64,000 nucleotides of DNA from contig OZ234500.1 of the NCBI GenBank assembly GCA_965153455.1, positions 12,294,557 through 12,358,556 of the forward strand, given 5' to 3'. The notes below the pieces were generated by a model. The model was not told the origin of the DNA, searched no databases, and saw nothing but the letters and a program-made list of their open reading frames with translations. The translations under genes and the position numbers were made by a program. The DNA comes from Sphagnum compactum (lineage: Eukaryota > Bryophyta > Sphagnopsida > Sphagnales). Shown in pieces: positions 1 to 12,145 of the stretch. How positions within the stretch are numbered: the stretch's first letter is position 1; each line of letters begins with the position of its first letter.

Positions 1-122
1 TCCACACCCTATTAAAACCTGATTTTCAAAATAAAACCCAATTTTGTGCGATCTCAGACAATCGGGTTTTATATTAAAACCTTAAATAACCCGATTGCAA
101 AAAACCAGGGTCTGCCACCCCT
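1..122. repeat. possible end of a hAT-like element
   Basis: The segment is rich in AAAACC/GGGTTTT motifs and ends in a motif which, read on the minus strand, is CAGGGGTGGCAGACCCTGG. That form resembles hAT terminal inverted repeats, which usually begin CAGGG. The partner end would lie before the window, so neither the inverted repeat nor the 8 bp target duplication can be tested here. Confidence 0.25.
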
Positions 123-140
123 GATTGAGCCATATATGGG

Positions 141-360
141 GATTTGACTAGGTGGTGGAAGAATTTGCAGTTGGCGTAGTGGCCACTGTAAACTAGCACC
201 TTTACAGGTACCTTTCTGATTTTCAGTGAGGCCTATTCATTGGTGGCTATATACATGGTGGAAGCACTTGCAGGTCAGGGGCATTGTAAATGACCACCCA
301 CGTTGGTAACTTTCCCTTTTAGTAAGTAATGTTGGACCTCAGTGCCTATATTTAGGCGAG
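141..360. repeat. two diverged ~115 bp repeat units, third copy at 12.96 kb
   Basis: Two adjacent units (about 141-245 and 245-360) share the order: acttgcag, ccactgtaaa, agcacct, gtacctt, ttcagtgaggcct, ggtggctata. A third diverged copy lies at about 12958-13080 in the same orientation. No coding frame is conserved across the three copies. The repeat family is not one I recognise. Confidence 0.5.
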
Positions 361-3162
361 AAACTGTTACATTTTGGTGGGTACAGTTTCACAACATACA
401 TAGCAAGTTGCGGCTCTAACTTAACATTAAGAAAAAATATTATAGTATTTGCAACCCAAAAGAAGGGGTTTCCTACTTTCCTTGAATTTGGAAAATACGA
501 TTGAAAAGCTACCTAGAACCATACATAAGTTGGCCATCTACAACTGCAGGATCCATCTTGATGTATACCACGCTTTTGTCTACTGGACTTTTGACTGCCA
601 TCCGCTGTTAACCGAGGGCCAGGAAGTTCTGCAGGTTTGTTCACACTTGTAACTTACAGAGCAATGTGTTTATTGTGCATCTCCAAGTGTGATCATCTCC
701 TCAACAGCTTATAACAATAGTGACTTGCAAGGCAAGCTTTCCATCTTAGCCCTTGGCAGAGGGGTCCGTTTAAAATCAAGTTTGAAAATTGTGATCTTTC
801 AATCTTAATTGGAAGATTGAGCTGTTTTGAACTGCAAGTCATTTTGCTAGTTAGTTGAGGGGGATGTGCCAGTTGGTTTCTTTGTTCAGGGTTAGATCAA
901 ACAAGATCTCAGGAACTTGTTCTCAATGACCTTCATTGGTTCCCCCCTCTAATCTCAGCAAGTATATTTTTGTATGCCTTTACTTAGGTACTGTCAGATT
1001 GTTCAGATTCTTCGTTGTGAGCTTTGCCCCCGTTGGACATTTTGTTGCCTTGATTTCTGCCCATTTGAAAACCTCAGTGGGGGTCTTTCTGGTTTGTAGT
1101 TTGTACCTGGCCTGTCTCTTAATTGGTTGTGAGTTTGAAACTGATGAAAAATTGCAAGATAATTTTCAATTGCCGAACATGAGGATAACAAATGTGACAA
1201 TGGAGATCATGAACTGCTCTACAGCACGACTGGACATCACATTACAGATTGACACCTACAAAGTTTGCTGGGGTATTATGTCCTGCCTGGGTTACATAAT
1301 CCTGATGGAGCATTCATGTGGACCATGATAAAACAAGGGCACTCCTTGATCACTACAAAGTGGACATTGGCTAATGTTTGCCAACATTCTTAGTCCATGC
1401 AAACAAGCATACAAATAGCCTTCAATATTGGGTCTTTGACATTTTCTCTTGTCTCTGCAGGACTTTATATTCCCCATCAAACGTCTCAGGCTTGTTGTTT
1501 TGTGTCTGGCATGGTTGATGTTTTGAATTGTTCAGTTCATGTTTTGTTCTGTGCACAATGAAAAAAAAAAGTTCTATGTATATTTTTGAAAGAATTTGAA
1601 GACACAAGTGTAGGGAAGTAGCTAGAATCTAGTTGTTACCACTAGTTAATTCCTATCATTGAAAACAAATGGACCAACTTTCCTAATTATTTATAATTTT
1701 TCAGGTTTGTAATCAAACCTTGCAGCAAAACCACACAGGCCTTTTTACTTCTTCCCCCCCCCCCCTCCCCCTTTTCACAAAGTTTAAGGGGGATGTTTAA
1801 CATTCTCCCTTGCCCCTCTTTGGACTCATTTGTTGAATCAAACTATTGGCATTCATGTCCATACACCAATAAGCCAAGTGGAAACATGGATGAGGAATAA
1901 TGTAATGTTTATGAGGATAGTATGGCCAAATGCCTTCAACTCATTACAAAAGGCCCAGGTGTAGGCATGAACTTGGTGAGTTGCTAATCATTGCTTAAGG
2001 AGCTGTGTTTCAAGCTTGTCTTTGCAAATTGCATCCTATATGGTTTGCGCAAGATTGCATAGTGCAACTTTGCTTGCTCTGCATGTTTTGCAAAAGGATT
2101 TATGTATTTTAAACTCTACAGGTTTTGCTGTCTCACACCAATTTCAAACCCAACACTTTTCCCAAAAAGAATGAGAATACCTGTCATCGTCATAACTTTT
2201 TGCAGTGAATGACAATAGACCCTTTAGTTCACCTTTAAAAGTAGGGTCGAACCAATGGCACCTTCTGACAAAACCATGCAACTTCACACAAGGTTGAGCA
2301 TTGGCAATCAATAAAAGCACTGGACAGCCCTTGTTACGGGCTATTTAGTATCTTCCATGAACTTGGCTAAGGTTTTTGAGTTCTCAATTCTTATGGAGGG
2401 CAATGAGAGTTCCACCCATCTCGATGGATGATCCATTGTTGGAATTAGTCCTTGTTTCTTAACCAAATCCTAGTACTAAATCTTGGATTTCTAGCTTGAC
2501 TTAATGTGCTTTATGTGCTTATGATTATTATATTTGTGTCTGGAGTATGGACTCAATTTGGTTTGCACAAATAATTTGGACAAGTCCAATCACATTTTTC
2601 GGCTCTAGCTATTGTTTATTTTTCATTTTTAGTTGATAGACCAGCTTCAATATTAGGGATTTTTTATTTTCAAGTTTTTATAAGAAATTGTTGGGTTTTT
2701 TTCTTAGATTGTCCATTGGTTTAATGATGATCCAGCCTTACCAAACTTAATTAAAGAACAAACAGCCAACTGAGAGGGGGAAAGGAGGCTTAATGCATTA
2801 TTGTCCCTTGTAGCTTGCAACTTTGCAATTGTGGTTACAATGCTAAAATGCTACAGTTTGTGGCTTTGTCATAAGAAGCTTTATCCTAAATGTTTAACAT
2901 AAAATCAAGTTTAGAGTCCATTGGCTTTACAAAGACAGGCAAAAAAATAAATGTGTTATAAATTTGCACCCAATTGATCTTGTACACTAATTGCATGCAA
3001 TTTCAAAGTTCTTTTGCCTTTGAAAAAGACTAAGCTTATTTCCTTAAAAATTTAACATATTTTAGAATGCCTTGGCCCATCCCCCTCCCCCCTAAGAAAC
3101 AACTAAACCTCCCCTCCAATAAATGCTCTTGTCATCCCCTTTGAAAAGGGAGGGGAAAAAGC
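361..3162. other. non-coding stretch, no supported gene
   Basis: This stretch has mixed AT-rich sequence, a C-rich run near 1756-1780 and several open frames. The longest open frame (936-1328, plus strand, 130 codons) begins at a TTG, shows no recognisable domain and has no convincing promoter. I see no RNA gene or bounded mobile element. Confidence 0.4.
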
Positions 3163-3862
3163 CAGTGTTAGGCGGTTCTCACCGAATTTTGAGAACCATT
3201 CGATTTTGGTTCTCACAGGAGTTTTGGAAAATCAGACCAATTTTTGAAAATAAATTATTTTTACAGTCAGCTATATCAGATCGACTATAATTTTTTATAA
3301 TTTTTTCATTTTGTCTGGTTCTCACAAATAAAATAACAACCAGTTTTCAAACTCAATTCTCCCAATTCAGTTATCTGATGCAGAATGCAAGGAAATATGG
3401 AAGGAAGGGAATTTTTTTTTAAAAAATTCTTTCTTTAGCTTTCATTTTCAAATTAAAACTTTCAATTAGAATGAAAGAGAGTTGTGTGTGTGGGCACGAG
3501 ATGAGGGGGAAGTCTCATTAATGAGTCGTGTAAGTTGCTTGCTTTGCTGTGGAGGCGAGAGGGTTGCTTGGAACTGGGAATGATGAATAGTACCAAGGGG
3601 AAGAGCAGAGGGAATTTAATGAGGAAAAGTGTTGTGTAATGAAATCGACCAGCAACGGCTGTCATGAATGATACTTTGCATAAGTCGCTTGTCAAGCCCT
3701 GCCGGTTTACTCTGGCTCCTGTTTAGGAGACCTATTTGAGAACCTGGATGTGGTTCTCTATCCGGTTCTCACATGTACAAGTATCAACTGGTTCTCACTT
3801 GGAGAACTGGACTGAGAACCAGTTCAAGAAGGGGGTGAGGGTTCGAGAACCACCCAACACTG
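3163..3862. mobile_element. 700 bp non-autonomous hAT-like element
   Basis: The left end CAGTGTTAGGCGGTTCTC and the reverse complement of the right end, CAGTGTTGGGTGGTTCTC, form an imperfect inverted repeat (16 of 18). The flanking octamers gaaaaagc and caaaaaac match at 6 of 8, as expected for an aged 8 bp hAT target duplication. The interior has many subterminal GGTTCTC/GAGAACC motifs, a known hAT feature. No transposase is encoded, so mobility would need a helper. Similar GAACC-rich sequence and CCCAACATTG ends occur near 24.4, 26.3 and 59.5 kb. Confidence 0.6.
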
Positions 3863-5269
3863 CAAAAAACAGGATCCTCTTCCTTCTATACCTGCTCAAA
3901 AGGAGTTGGGTTGAAGACCTAAGATTATATAATTGCATTCTCCAACATATTCCCAAGTATGCCTGCAAATGTTTTTCCAAAGCTTTTTTACATGTGCCAC
4001 CAGTGGTTTCCCAGTGACGTTTCTAATGTTCATAACAATGTCCATCTCAAATAAATCCAAAAGTTTTAAATTCTGAAAAATTTAGCATTAGAACCTAGAT
4101 CTTGCCACCAATCATTTTTTCATAATATATAGTGGGCAAATGATTCACACCACTAAAAACATACCAACAGGCACCAACAGGCTCAACCATGCCCATTTCT
4201 TTAGATGTAGAATAACCATTATTGGTAAACAATCAAGCTAAAGCTTGGGAGAAGTACTATCAATTGTAACATGAATGCAACTTCAGCCCATGACATCAAT
4301 TAGAAGAAGATATGATGACCTCATCCACATACACACACACTCTATAAATAAATATGTTTATGCTTTTATTATTTAAGTTTCTAAGGAACTTTTCCCTAAT
4401 ATGTCCCTTTCATAATGAAGGACTACTGAATTTTCTTGCCAAGAGGTAAAAGGATTAGACATTAGACATTACACCACCTTTGAAGGAAAATGTGGCTTCA
4501 ATTTAAAGGATATCCATCAAATGCAAAGAATTATCTGATAGCTTCTCATCAACATCCTTTATTAAATTTTCCACAGTACCAAAGTGCACCCAAACTAAAC
4601 TGCAACTGAGAACAGCTGTCTTTGCAAATTTTTAGTGTTGAACATTCGGTGATTCAAATATCTCCCATGTGGACAATCTGGATCTAGCAACCATTTACTC
4701 AAGATTTATTTCCCATGAGGAGAAGGATAGGGGTGGGTTCCAATTGTTGATTTCCAGTTTTATTTCAACAAAGTGATCCGTAAAGTCCCGTGGTAAGGGG
4801 GCGAGTTTGGCGAAGTTTGATCCTGATAAGGCATGAAATCAGTAACAGGGCTGAATATTTTAGAAGCGAAATTAAGGGGGGAGCGAAACTGGATTTTGCT
4901 CTGATTTTGGTGCAACAACTAATTTCGTCCCTTATCTTTCCCTTGTCTTGAGTGCCTGCATTACTGCTGCTACATTTCAATGCTCTGACATGTATTATTG
5001 TTATAACTATTCTCAAACCACGTGCATGTAATCCTGAATTTTAACATTTGATGCTTTAATGAAATTTGATTACTGTACAGCTAATAGTGCATAAGGATGA
5101 TTTTACGAATTTCTTTATTAATGTGAAGCTTTTCTCATTCCAGATTAATAAGGAACTCCAGATTTTCACCCAATGTCCTAACGCAAAATTTACCGTAAAG
5201 AATACCAAAATGGTCAAGCTTTGGCACAGCTCTACCATGGGGTGGAAAGGGTAGTTAGCCTATGGGAAG
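3863..5269. other. AT-rich stretch, no supported gene
   Basis: Only short open frames (up to 83 codons) without domains are present. I see no inverted-repeat boundary or RNA gene. Confidence 0.4.
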
Positions 5270-6520
5270 GCTAGTTGGCCTAGGTTGAAAATTTTAAGTA
5301 GGCTAGGGAAAAGTCTATGTGTTAGGGAAACCAATATGTGGCCCCCTTGTAAGCCCTTTTACATACTTATACTCCTTGCAGGGGTATCTTATCTTTAAGA
5401 ACTTAAATATTCCCAATCTAGGATCCTACGGCATTCAATTTATATCATACAATATCTTGGACTTGAATAAGAACAATTCAAACTCATTAATCATGTCATC
5501 CCCATCCCATACTTGGTATTAGCCTTACATTAAAGTTTCTCACCCCTATTCCTATTTATTTACACATCTCAAGCCAAAAACAACTTAGGTCAAAATTTAA
5601 AATAAACTAGTTTTAAAAAGTTGAAAATAACTTAGGATAGAATAACCTATCTATAATACTAGCATAGGAATAGTTCCAAAAACCCAAAAATAGTCTAGGG
5701 TAGAATAACTTATGTATATTAATTTAGGAATAGTCAATAATAAACTAAGGTAGAATAACATGTGTATAGTAATTTAAGATTAGCCTAGGATTAACCAATG
5801 GTACCTTAAACGTAGCCTAGGGTAACTGACATTAGTTTACAAATAACTTGAGAACCTAGCATATAGTAATCTACACATAGCATAGTACTAGAAATAACTA
5901 GGACTAATTTACAAATTTAACTTACACTAACTTAAGAATAGTTGAAAACCAATTTACATTAATTTCAGAATAACCTAAAGTAGCTTACATTAACTTGAGA
6001 ATAACATAAAATTAATTTAGGGGACCTAGCCTATGGTAGGCATATGGTAGTTTACACATAGCCTAGGGTAACCTACATTAAGTTCCTAAGAATAATTTAG
6101 AATAACCTATTAATATTTTAAGCATGGAGGTGAAGGGTTCAAACCTTCACACTTTGCACCTTAAATTGGTGAATTGGTGAGTTCAACTCCTAATTTATTA
6201 AATGTTTTAGCTTAGGGTTTTTTTACTTAGCCTCGATAATTTAATCTAGGTTTTTAAATGCTTAGTTTAAGGTTCTTAGTTTAGCTTAGATTCCTAGGTG
6301 CCTAACCTAGTTTTTAAGTTTAGTATGGGTTTCTAATTTAAATTAAATGACCTAATTAAAATTTTTTTAACTTAGCATAGGTTTTTAACTTAGCTTAGTT
6401 TTTTAGCCTATCTTAAGGTTTTTAGTCTAGCCTAGGTGCTTAACCTCAAGGGCTTTTGACCTAATTTAATTTAACTTAATTTAGTTTAGGTTTTTAGGTG
6501 TTATCTCAAACACCATTTTC
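5270..6520. repeat. degenerate CTTAG/CCTAGG-rich array
   Basis: For about 1.2 kb the sequence is built from shuffled short words such as ttagcctagg, aataacctag, cctagggtaac and acattaattta. The first half (5.6-6.1 kb) has a loose 40-60 bp periodicity; the second half (6.2-6.5 kb) is dominated by cttaggttttt words. It is an old low-complexity or satellite-like array. A B-box-like ggttcaaacc at about 6137 has no matching A box upstream. Confidence 0.5.
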
Positions 6521-9500
6521 ACATGAGGAATAGAGTTCATTCATATGAATGTTCATCCATAACTTCCTAGTTAATTCCAAGTTCTCATTCAATTAACTTT
6601 CAATTCGCTTCTAGTTAATTCATTATTCACTTATAGTTCATTTAAAATCCATTCATAATCCATTATAAATTAACTCTTAATTGCTTCATAATTATTTCAT
6701 AGTTAATTTTTAATTCACTTTTAACTAAATTTATTTTCCTATGAACAATGTGTCCATAACACATTTTTTTAAGGATTGCATGACTTAGGAATTACCTATA
6801 TTACAAAGTTCATCTTTCATTGAATATTAATGTTATTGGTGTAATTATTTGAAACTTAGAAAGGGAAAGAAATTAGTTTCACTGATTTGAATCCATTTTT
6901 GTTGGAATTCTCAACTTGCATATGGGTTTAATCAATAATATGTATTTAACATAATTTTTTTTGCCTTTGTGACATTTAAATAAGTCCATCATAGTGTGTT
7001 TTTACCCTTCATATGTGACTAGTTATTAACTTAATTTTTACATTTTTCACATCTAGTTTATAGCTATGTTTATATTTATATATTTTATATTTCAATTTGA
7101 TTATATATTATTTAAATTATTCATTTATGTTTTTATCACATAAAAATGATTTTTGATAAAAAACATTTGAACCAAAGGTGTTCAAATGTGTTATAAAAAT
7201 GAATTTCATTAATTTAACTCCTTTTGTGTTTTTTAACTATCAATATTAGAATCCTTTACAATTTTGAGAAAGAATGATGCACATTTGATAAAAAAATTTA
7301 AAGACTTTCAAAAACCAAAAAAATCTCTATTTCAAAGCTTTGAGTGTTCTACAAACATTTGAAACATCATTAATTTGCATCAAACTCTGAACATTAAAAA
7401 ATTTTAAGTGATAAAACTTATTTCCAAAGAAGTTTGACAATCCAAATTATTGTGTTTCCCTTATGATTTTTCAAATATGCAAAATTGTTGTGTTAAGAAG
7501 TGTTCACCACCTTAGGAGGCTCCTAAGATAGTGAATGTATTCGTATGGATGTTCACCACTATAATTTACAAATAAAATTTCCTAACAAATATTGAGATTG
7601 AAAGCACCAAAGTTTAGCCAACAATTCTAAATCGTCTATATCACTTTTTAAAAGTTTTGGAAAAATGTCAAAATACAACCCCAAAATTGGTTACATATGT
7701 AGGTGTGATGATTGATAGAGTTTCAAATTATAAACATGATTTTTTTCACAAATTTGGGACATGTTATACTTTCAAGGGTCATGACACTTGAAATTAAAAG
7801 TTTTTGGAAAAATTGAAGTATATGATGGACTTTATAATTGCTTATTATACGTAGTAGTTGGTGAAAGCGCACTAAGGTGAAGTACTTTCCGAGATATGTG
7901 GAATCCATATCAGTGTTAAAATAAAGTCCATTTTACATTTAGCAAAAAAATATATATTTGCACAAGTCATATTGCAAGGTTAAACAATTTTTCTTTTACT
8001 TTTTAAATTTTATCAATTATAGATAATTATATAAGAAATTCATATTTAAAAAGTGAAAAGTTATTAATTCAAATGATTAAAGGACTTTATAAAAAAATAC
8101 ATATTTCATTATATATCTCAATTTATGGTTTCAAAATATTTCAAAATTATCTTGTTTGTATCAATGGGATTGTAGCCTGGGGGGGGGGTCCCGACCTATG
8201 AAGATTATTTTTTGATTAATCCCTTTTAACACATTAATAGACTATCAAAGACGCTTCAACACAACATTTACAATATTTGTTATTCACTTGATTCCCAACA
8301 TGAAATTTTACACTCTTTTGGGATAGGATTACCCACACGCTTAAAGTCAAATATTTATGTGAAAACTACACCCCAAGGGAGTTGATCACACGTGCCTAAA
8401 GATTCTCCATTATGGGGATCACTCACCAAGGATTATAAAGTTCTCACAATGTTATTCACAATAATCATGACATTTTATTTTGTCAAGGCTTCTTATTCAT
8501 ATATGATACTTTTACAAATCTTGATAACAATTAACAACACAAAGTTATTGAATGCAAATTATGAGCCAAAAGTTCCAATCTCTACCCCTTATATACTTGA
8601 AGGAAAGAAGTGGATGAATAGTCAACCACATTCATCTACGTCTATTTTCCATGTATCAAACCAATTATCACGCGCCATTTATAACTTTTTATCTTTCTAC
8701 GGATAGGTTTTACATTATTTAGAGTCTAGGATTTGGTCACGTCCACATACTTAACCTTCCATTATTATAAACCCAAAATAGTTATTTAAATTATTCATAC
8801 TCAACCCTTATGCCCCTAGTCAAAATATTCTCTTTGTAAAACCCATGAGGTTCGTTATTTTATTACGCATTTTTATCCATATTATTACCCTAAAAAATAA
8901 TATTATTATTTGCAATTACTAGTAATTATTTTATTGTTACATAATCACATTATCTTCTATGTAAAAAAAAATCATTTAACTAAACATTTTAGTAAATATA
9001 ATGAGTCCATAATTATATAATATGGATTGTGATGTTGGGTTTTTGGCACTTCAAAATGTGTTATGATAACTCAAAATCTATTCACAAAATTCATACTATG
9101 TGATCATATCACATATAGTATTATTTTTTGGAGTTCTTTTCACATATTATTCATTTATATTTTGTTCCATGGCCGATGATTGATAATTCAACAAACTATG
9201 ATAAGAGATTGTATTCCACCTTAGTGTGCTTTCACCTTAATAATCCAAATTTTTTCAAAGTCCATCACATATTCAAAAGAATTTTTTTCATGATCAAAAC
9301 TAAGTGGAGGTGTTAAAAAAGGTTGAAACTAAAGCATCATTAATTTGGACGTGGAAAAATATGCCAACTTTAATATCATTTCAAAGTTTTTTTATTTTTT
9401 TCCAATTTTATACATTCGAAAGTACACTTAAAAATCTCCGAAAATGAACTTGGCAATTGCCATTTTTGGTCTAGCCTAGTGTGCTTTTAGTTCAATGTCA

Positions 9501-10100
9501 CATGTCACATGTAGTGCTTGGAAAAAGACTTTTTACCTTGATGTCCGTAGTTCTTAAGATTGTGAATACACCCATAAAAAATGAGAAAAGTTTGCATTCA
9601 TCCCTAGGAAAATTTAGCCAAATATTGTTGTAAACCACATATGAAATACAAAACTTTAATCAACCTTTCGTATTTTTGGCTACACACTAAAAACCACATA
9701 TAGAAATGTATAGGGATTTAAACTTTTTTTTCTGCTCTCAATTCTAGAGATTCAAAACCTCCAAAATCACTTCAGTTTTTAATTTCTAATTTCACTTTCT
9801 GGCTGTTTCCTACCCAAAACTCACAAAGTGCCTTAGCTACTTCACTATGTACATAGTAACCACTTACATTACCTAGTAACCTCTGATACTTATCAACATA
9901 CATAGGCACTTACCTGGAGTCAGTGAGTGTGAAGTGGCAGTAGAGAGTTGACACGATAGTAGAACCTTGAAGGTAACTGAGCTGGGGACGAACAACAACT
10001 GAGTCATAGGGGGTTTCCAATGGATGGTGCGTTGGTGAGTAAGTGCTGCGTCACATAATCCCAAAGGATTCGATCATTCACTAGAGCCTGTTGATGGCGT
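6521..10100. other. AT-rich transposon-like debris
   Basis: This stretch is strongly AT-rich, with a run of ten G (8179-8188) and a repeated GTGAAAGCRCACTA-type word at 7861 (plus strand), 9221 and 9475 (minus strand). No open frame is convincing: the 104-codon frame at 8392 starts at GTG and has no domain. The segment 9845-9910 resembles 60570-60640 (acatagtaacc, ttacatt, cctagtaacc words). Confidence 0.4.
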
Positions 10101-10111
10101 GGTAGAAACTC

Positions 10112-10816
10112 CTACTTGTTACCATTGGGGTCGCCGCCTGGTGATCCCGGTATAGGACTTGATTTGTCCCGCGCACCGAGAATTCTAGAACGACGTTGGT
10201 GTACATTCGAGGAGTTCTCGCCAATTATTCTTTTTCCAAGGGTACCATTAAGGGGCGTGCCTTCAAAGATCACAAGGTGTTCATGGTTGCGACGGACACC
10301 TTCAACTTCAAGTCTCCCAAGATTTTCGTGATTACGAGGAACCCCTTCACTTTGTTGGCCGTGTGCGATGATGATGACGACCCTAGGTGCAGCTTGGACA
10401 TCCACAGTATCATTAACCTGCACTACTGGCAACTCGTCTCCTGACTCTGCTCTCTTGGAATTAGAAAGGCGTGAGTGAGGCTCGACGCTTCCCGGCTCGT
10501 CTTCAAAGATCGGAAGGTTTTCGTAATTGCCAGGAACAAGTTCAAGTTCAAAGCTCCGAAGATTTTGGTGATGAACGTCTTCACTTTGTCGGCCGTACGT
10601 AACCGTGGTGATGGTGGCTGGTGCTTGGACACCTACAGCATTATTTACCTGAGCTACTGGCAACTCATCTGCTGACTCCGCTCTCTTGGGATTCGAAAGG
10701 CGTGAGTGCGGATCGACGCTTCCAGGTACACGTAATCTGACCGCAGCGGCTACCTGCAGTTGTGTTCCGTCCAAAACTGCCATGATCAACAAAGCAACAA
10801 TTACTATCAGCGCCAT
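10112..10816 (-). CDS. predicted secreted repeat protein, 234 aa, unknown family
   Basis: The frame stays open to a GTG 12 codons upstream, just below a stop, but the first ATG (10814-10816) gives 234 aa. Residues 1-25 form a signal peptide or signal anchor (MALIVIVALLIMAVLDGTQL onwards). The rest is hydrophilic and carries a 77-residue duplication: PGSVDPHSRLSNPKRAES at 31-48 recurs as PGSVEPHSRLSNSKRAES at 108-125, with DELPV.QVN following each time. A shorter motif recurs four times: HHQNLRSFE (82), NYENLPIFE (97), NHENLGRLE (162) and NHEHLVIFE (177). Dibasic sites lie at 44, 121, 175, 195 and 208, and the tail ends SPIPGSPGGDPNGNK. I do not recognise the family. A proline/glycine-rich tail after basic sites recalls secreted peptide precursors, but no known peptide motif is matched. 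An upstream exon is possible because a TTGCAG acceptor-like site lies at about 10860. Confidence 0.55.
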   Translation of the reverse strand: MALIVIVALLIMAVLDGTQLQVAAAVRLRVPGSVDPHSRLSNPKRAESADELPVAQVNNAVGVQAPATITTVTYGRQSEDVHHQNLRSFELELVPGNYENLPIFEDEPGSVEPHSRLSNSKRAESGDELPVVQVNDTVDVQAAPRVVIIIAHGQQSEGVPRNHENLGRLEVEGVRRNHEHLVIFEGTPLNGTLGKRIIGENSSNVHQRRSRILGARDKSSPIPGSPGGDPNGNK

Positions 10817-11036
10817 GCTAATTATTGCTAGTACGATCAGGATTCTGGTCACTACCTAACTGCAACAATCGAGTTGTGAGTGAAGAGCTGGATTTGCAAC
10901 TATGAAAACACTGGTGATGGTCGGGTGATCTGAGCTGCCAGAAACATTGATGAAAGGGAGCGGTGTAAAGACGTACAGTTTTTGTAGCTCTATGGCTTTG
11001 CTGGTTCAACCCATCGAAGGTGTGTCTAATGGGTGA

Positions 11037-11051
11037 GATGATTTATAAGCC
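11037..11051 (-). promoter_or_regulatory. candidate proximal TATA box
   Basis: Minus-strand GGCTTATAAATCATC lies about 220 bp before the ATG of the 234 aa repeat protein. A start about 30 bp downstream would give a leader with two tiny upstream frames (ATG GGT TGA near 11014 and a 15-codon frame beginning at an ATG near 10952). Sequence match only. Confidence 0.35.
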
Positions 11052-11180
11052 AGCCTTGAACTATCACTTCCGTCCTGCGAGCTCAATTCAGGGGTGATGG
11101 ATATGCATCGATCTTTGAAACTTAATGAATCTGGGTATGTACTACTATGGAGAATTATGCAGTTAAGTGCACGAACTAGT

Positions 11181-11193
11181 GGGATTTTATAGG
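11181..11193 (-). promoter_or_regulatory. candidate distal TATA box
   Basis: Minus-strand CCTATAAAATCCC is a better TATA consensus than the one at 11037. Transcription from here would give a leader of about 340 nt, adding an upstream frame at 11088-11108 (MHIHHP then stop). Several short upstream frames before the main ATG would suggest translational control, if this start is the one used. Confidence 0.4.
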
Positions 11194-11478
11194 AATCTGG
11201 AGTCTGTCGCGTTTCCCATTTGTCGGCCACAAAGACGAGCGTTCGTGAGCCCTCACGCTGATGCAATTTTATTTAAATTTGCAAATTTCCAGACCTCGAC
11301 GACACAAAGTCTTCCACCACCATAATAATTTGAATTGAAGTTGTGGGGCAGGGAATCGGTGCGATAGCCAAAGAAATCACGCATCGAAGACAAAATTAAG
11401 ATGTTCCGAGCACGTCATCACGAGAAAGTTGGTGGCTATGAAAAAGAAATATGTCTCATTGGTAATTGATCAACGCAT

Positions 11479-11827
11479 GCTTTACCAATTTAGTCAGAGC
11501 CAGTTGTACCGCAACCTTGGAGGCTCTATTTAAGGGAATCTGGTTTACCAATTTACTAGGAGCCAGCTTCACAGCCACCTTTGAGCCACGAGATCCAAAG
11601 TCTACTGACAGGCCAACCATATTCTAAAGTAAAATGACAAAGGTCCAAAGGCCTAAACTATTTCGTAGAGCCTTGGAGGCTCTATTCAAGGGAATCTGCT
11701 TTACCAATTTACTAAGAGCCAGCTTCACAGCGACCTTTGAGCCACGAGATCCAAAGTCTACCGACAGGCCAACCATATACTAAAGTAAAATGACAAAGGT
11801 CCAAAGGCCTAAACTATTTCGTGGAAC
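11479..11827. repeat. 156 bp tandem duplication plus partial third unit
   Basis: Units 11516-11671 and 11672-11827 are nearly identical; both run from cttggaggctctatt through gagccacgagatccaaag to aactatttcgt. A shorter, more diverged copy of the tttaccaattta...agagccag part precedes them at 11479-11516. The high identity suggests a recent duplication by unequal exchange or slippage. No open frame spans both units. Confidence 0.8.
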
Positions 11828-12145
11828 CTTCCACGAATTTCCTTTCAGTAGTGGACCCGGAGAACTTATGGCTAGAGACCATATCCTAACGGTCAACCTC
11901 CAATACTGGAGGTGTCTCATTCCACAGCATTCAGGATCTAAGCATCCTCTACGAACTCCGCAGTCCACAGGAACGTGGGGCCATCACAGTGCCTAACCTA
12001 AGGTATGAATGTGTGAAGAACCTGCCCATTATGTTGTTTAAGGCTCCAGGTGAGCCCACTAGGATGAGGCAGGGGACGTACCCAACATAATGGCAGATTC
12101 AATGACTTTTTAAAACGAGTTCAGGGCCACTCCATGACATTAAGG

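Noticed and set aside
936-1328. 130-codon plus-strand open frame
   Set aside because: It starts at TTG, has no ATG near its start, no domain and no exon signals.
6120-6165. tRNA gene or SINE at a ggttcaaacc B-box-like word
   Set aside because: There is no A box at the proper distance and no cloverleaf can be drawn.
8392-8706. 104-codon plus-strand open frame
   Set aside because: GTG start, AT-rich composition and no recognisable domain.
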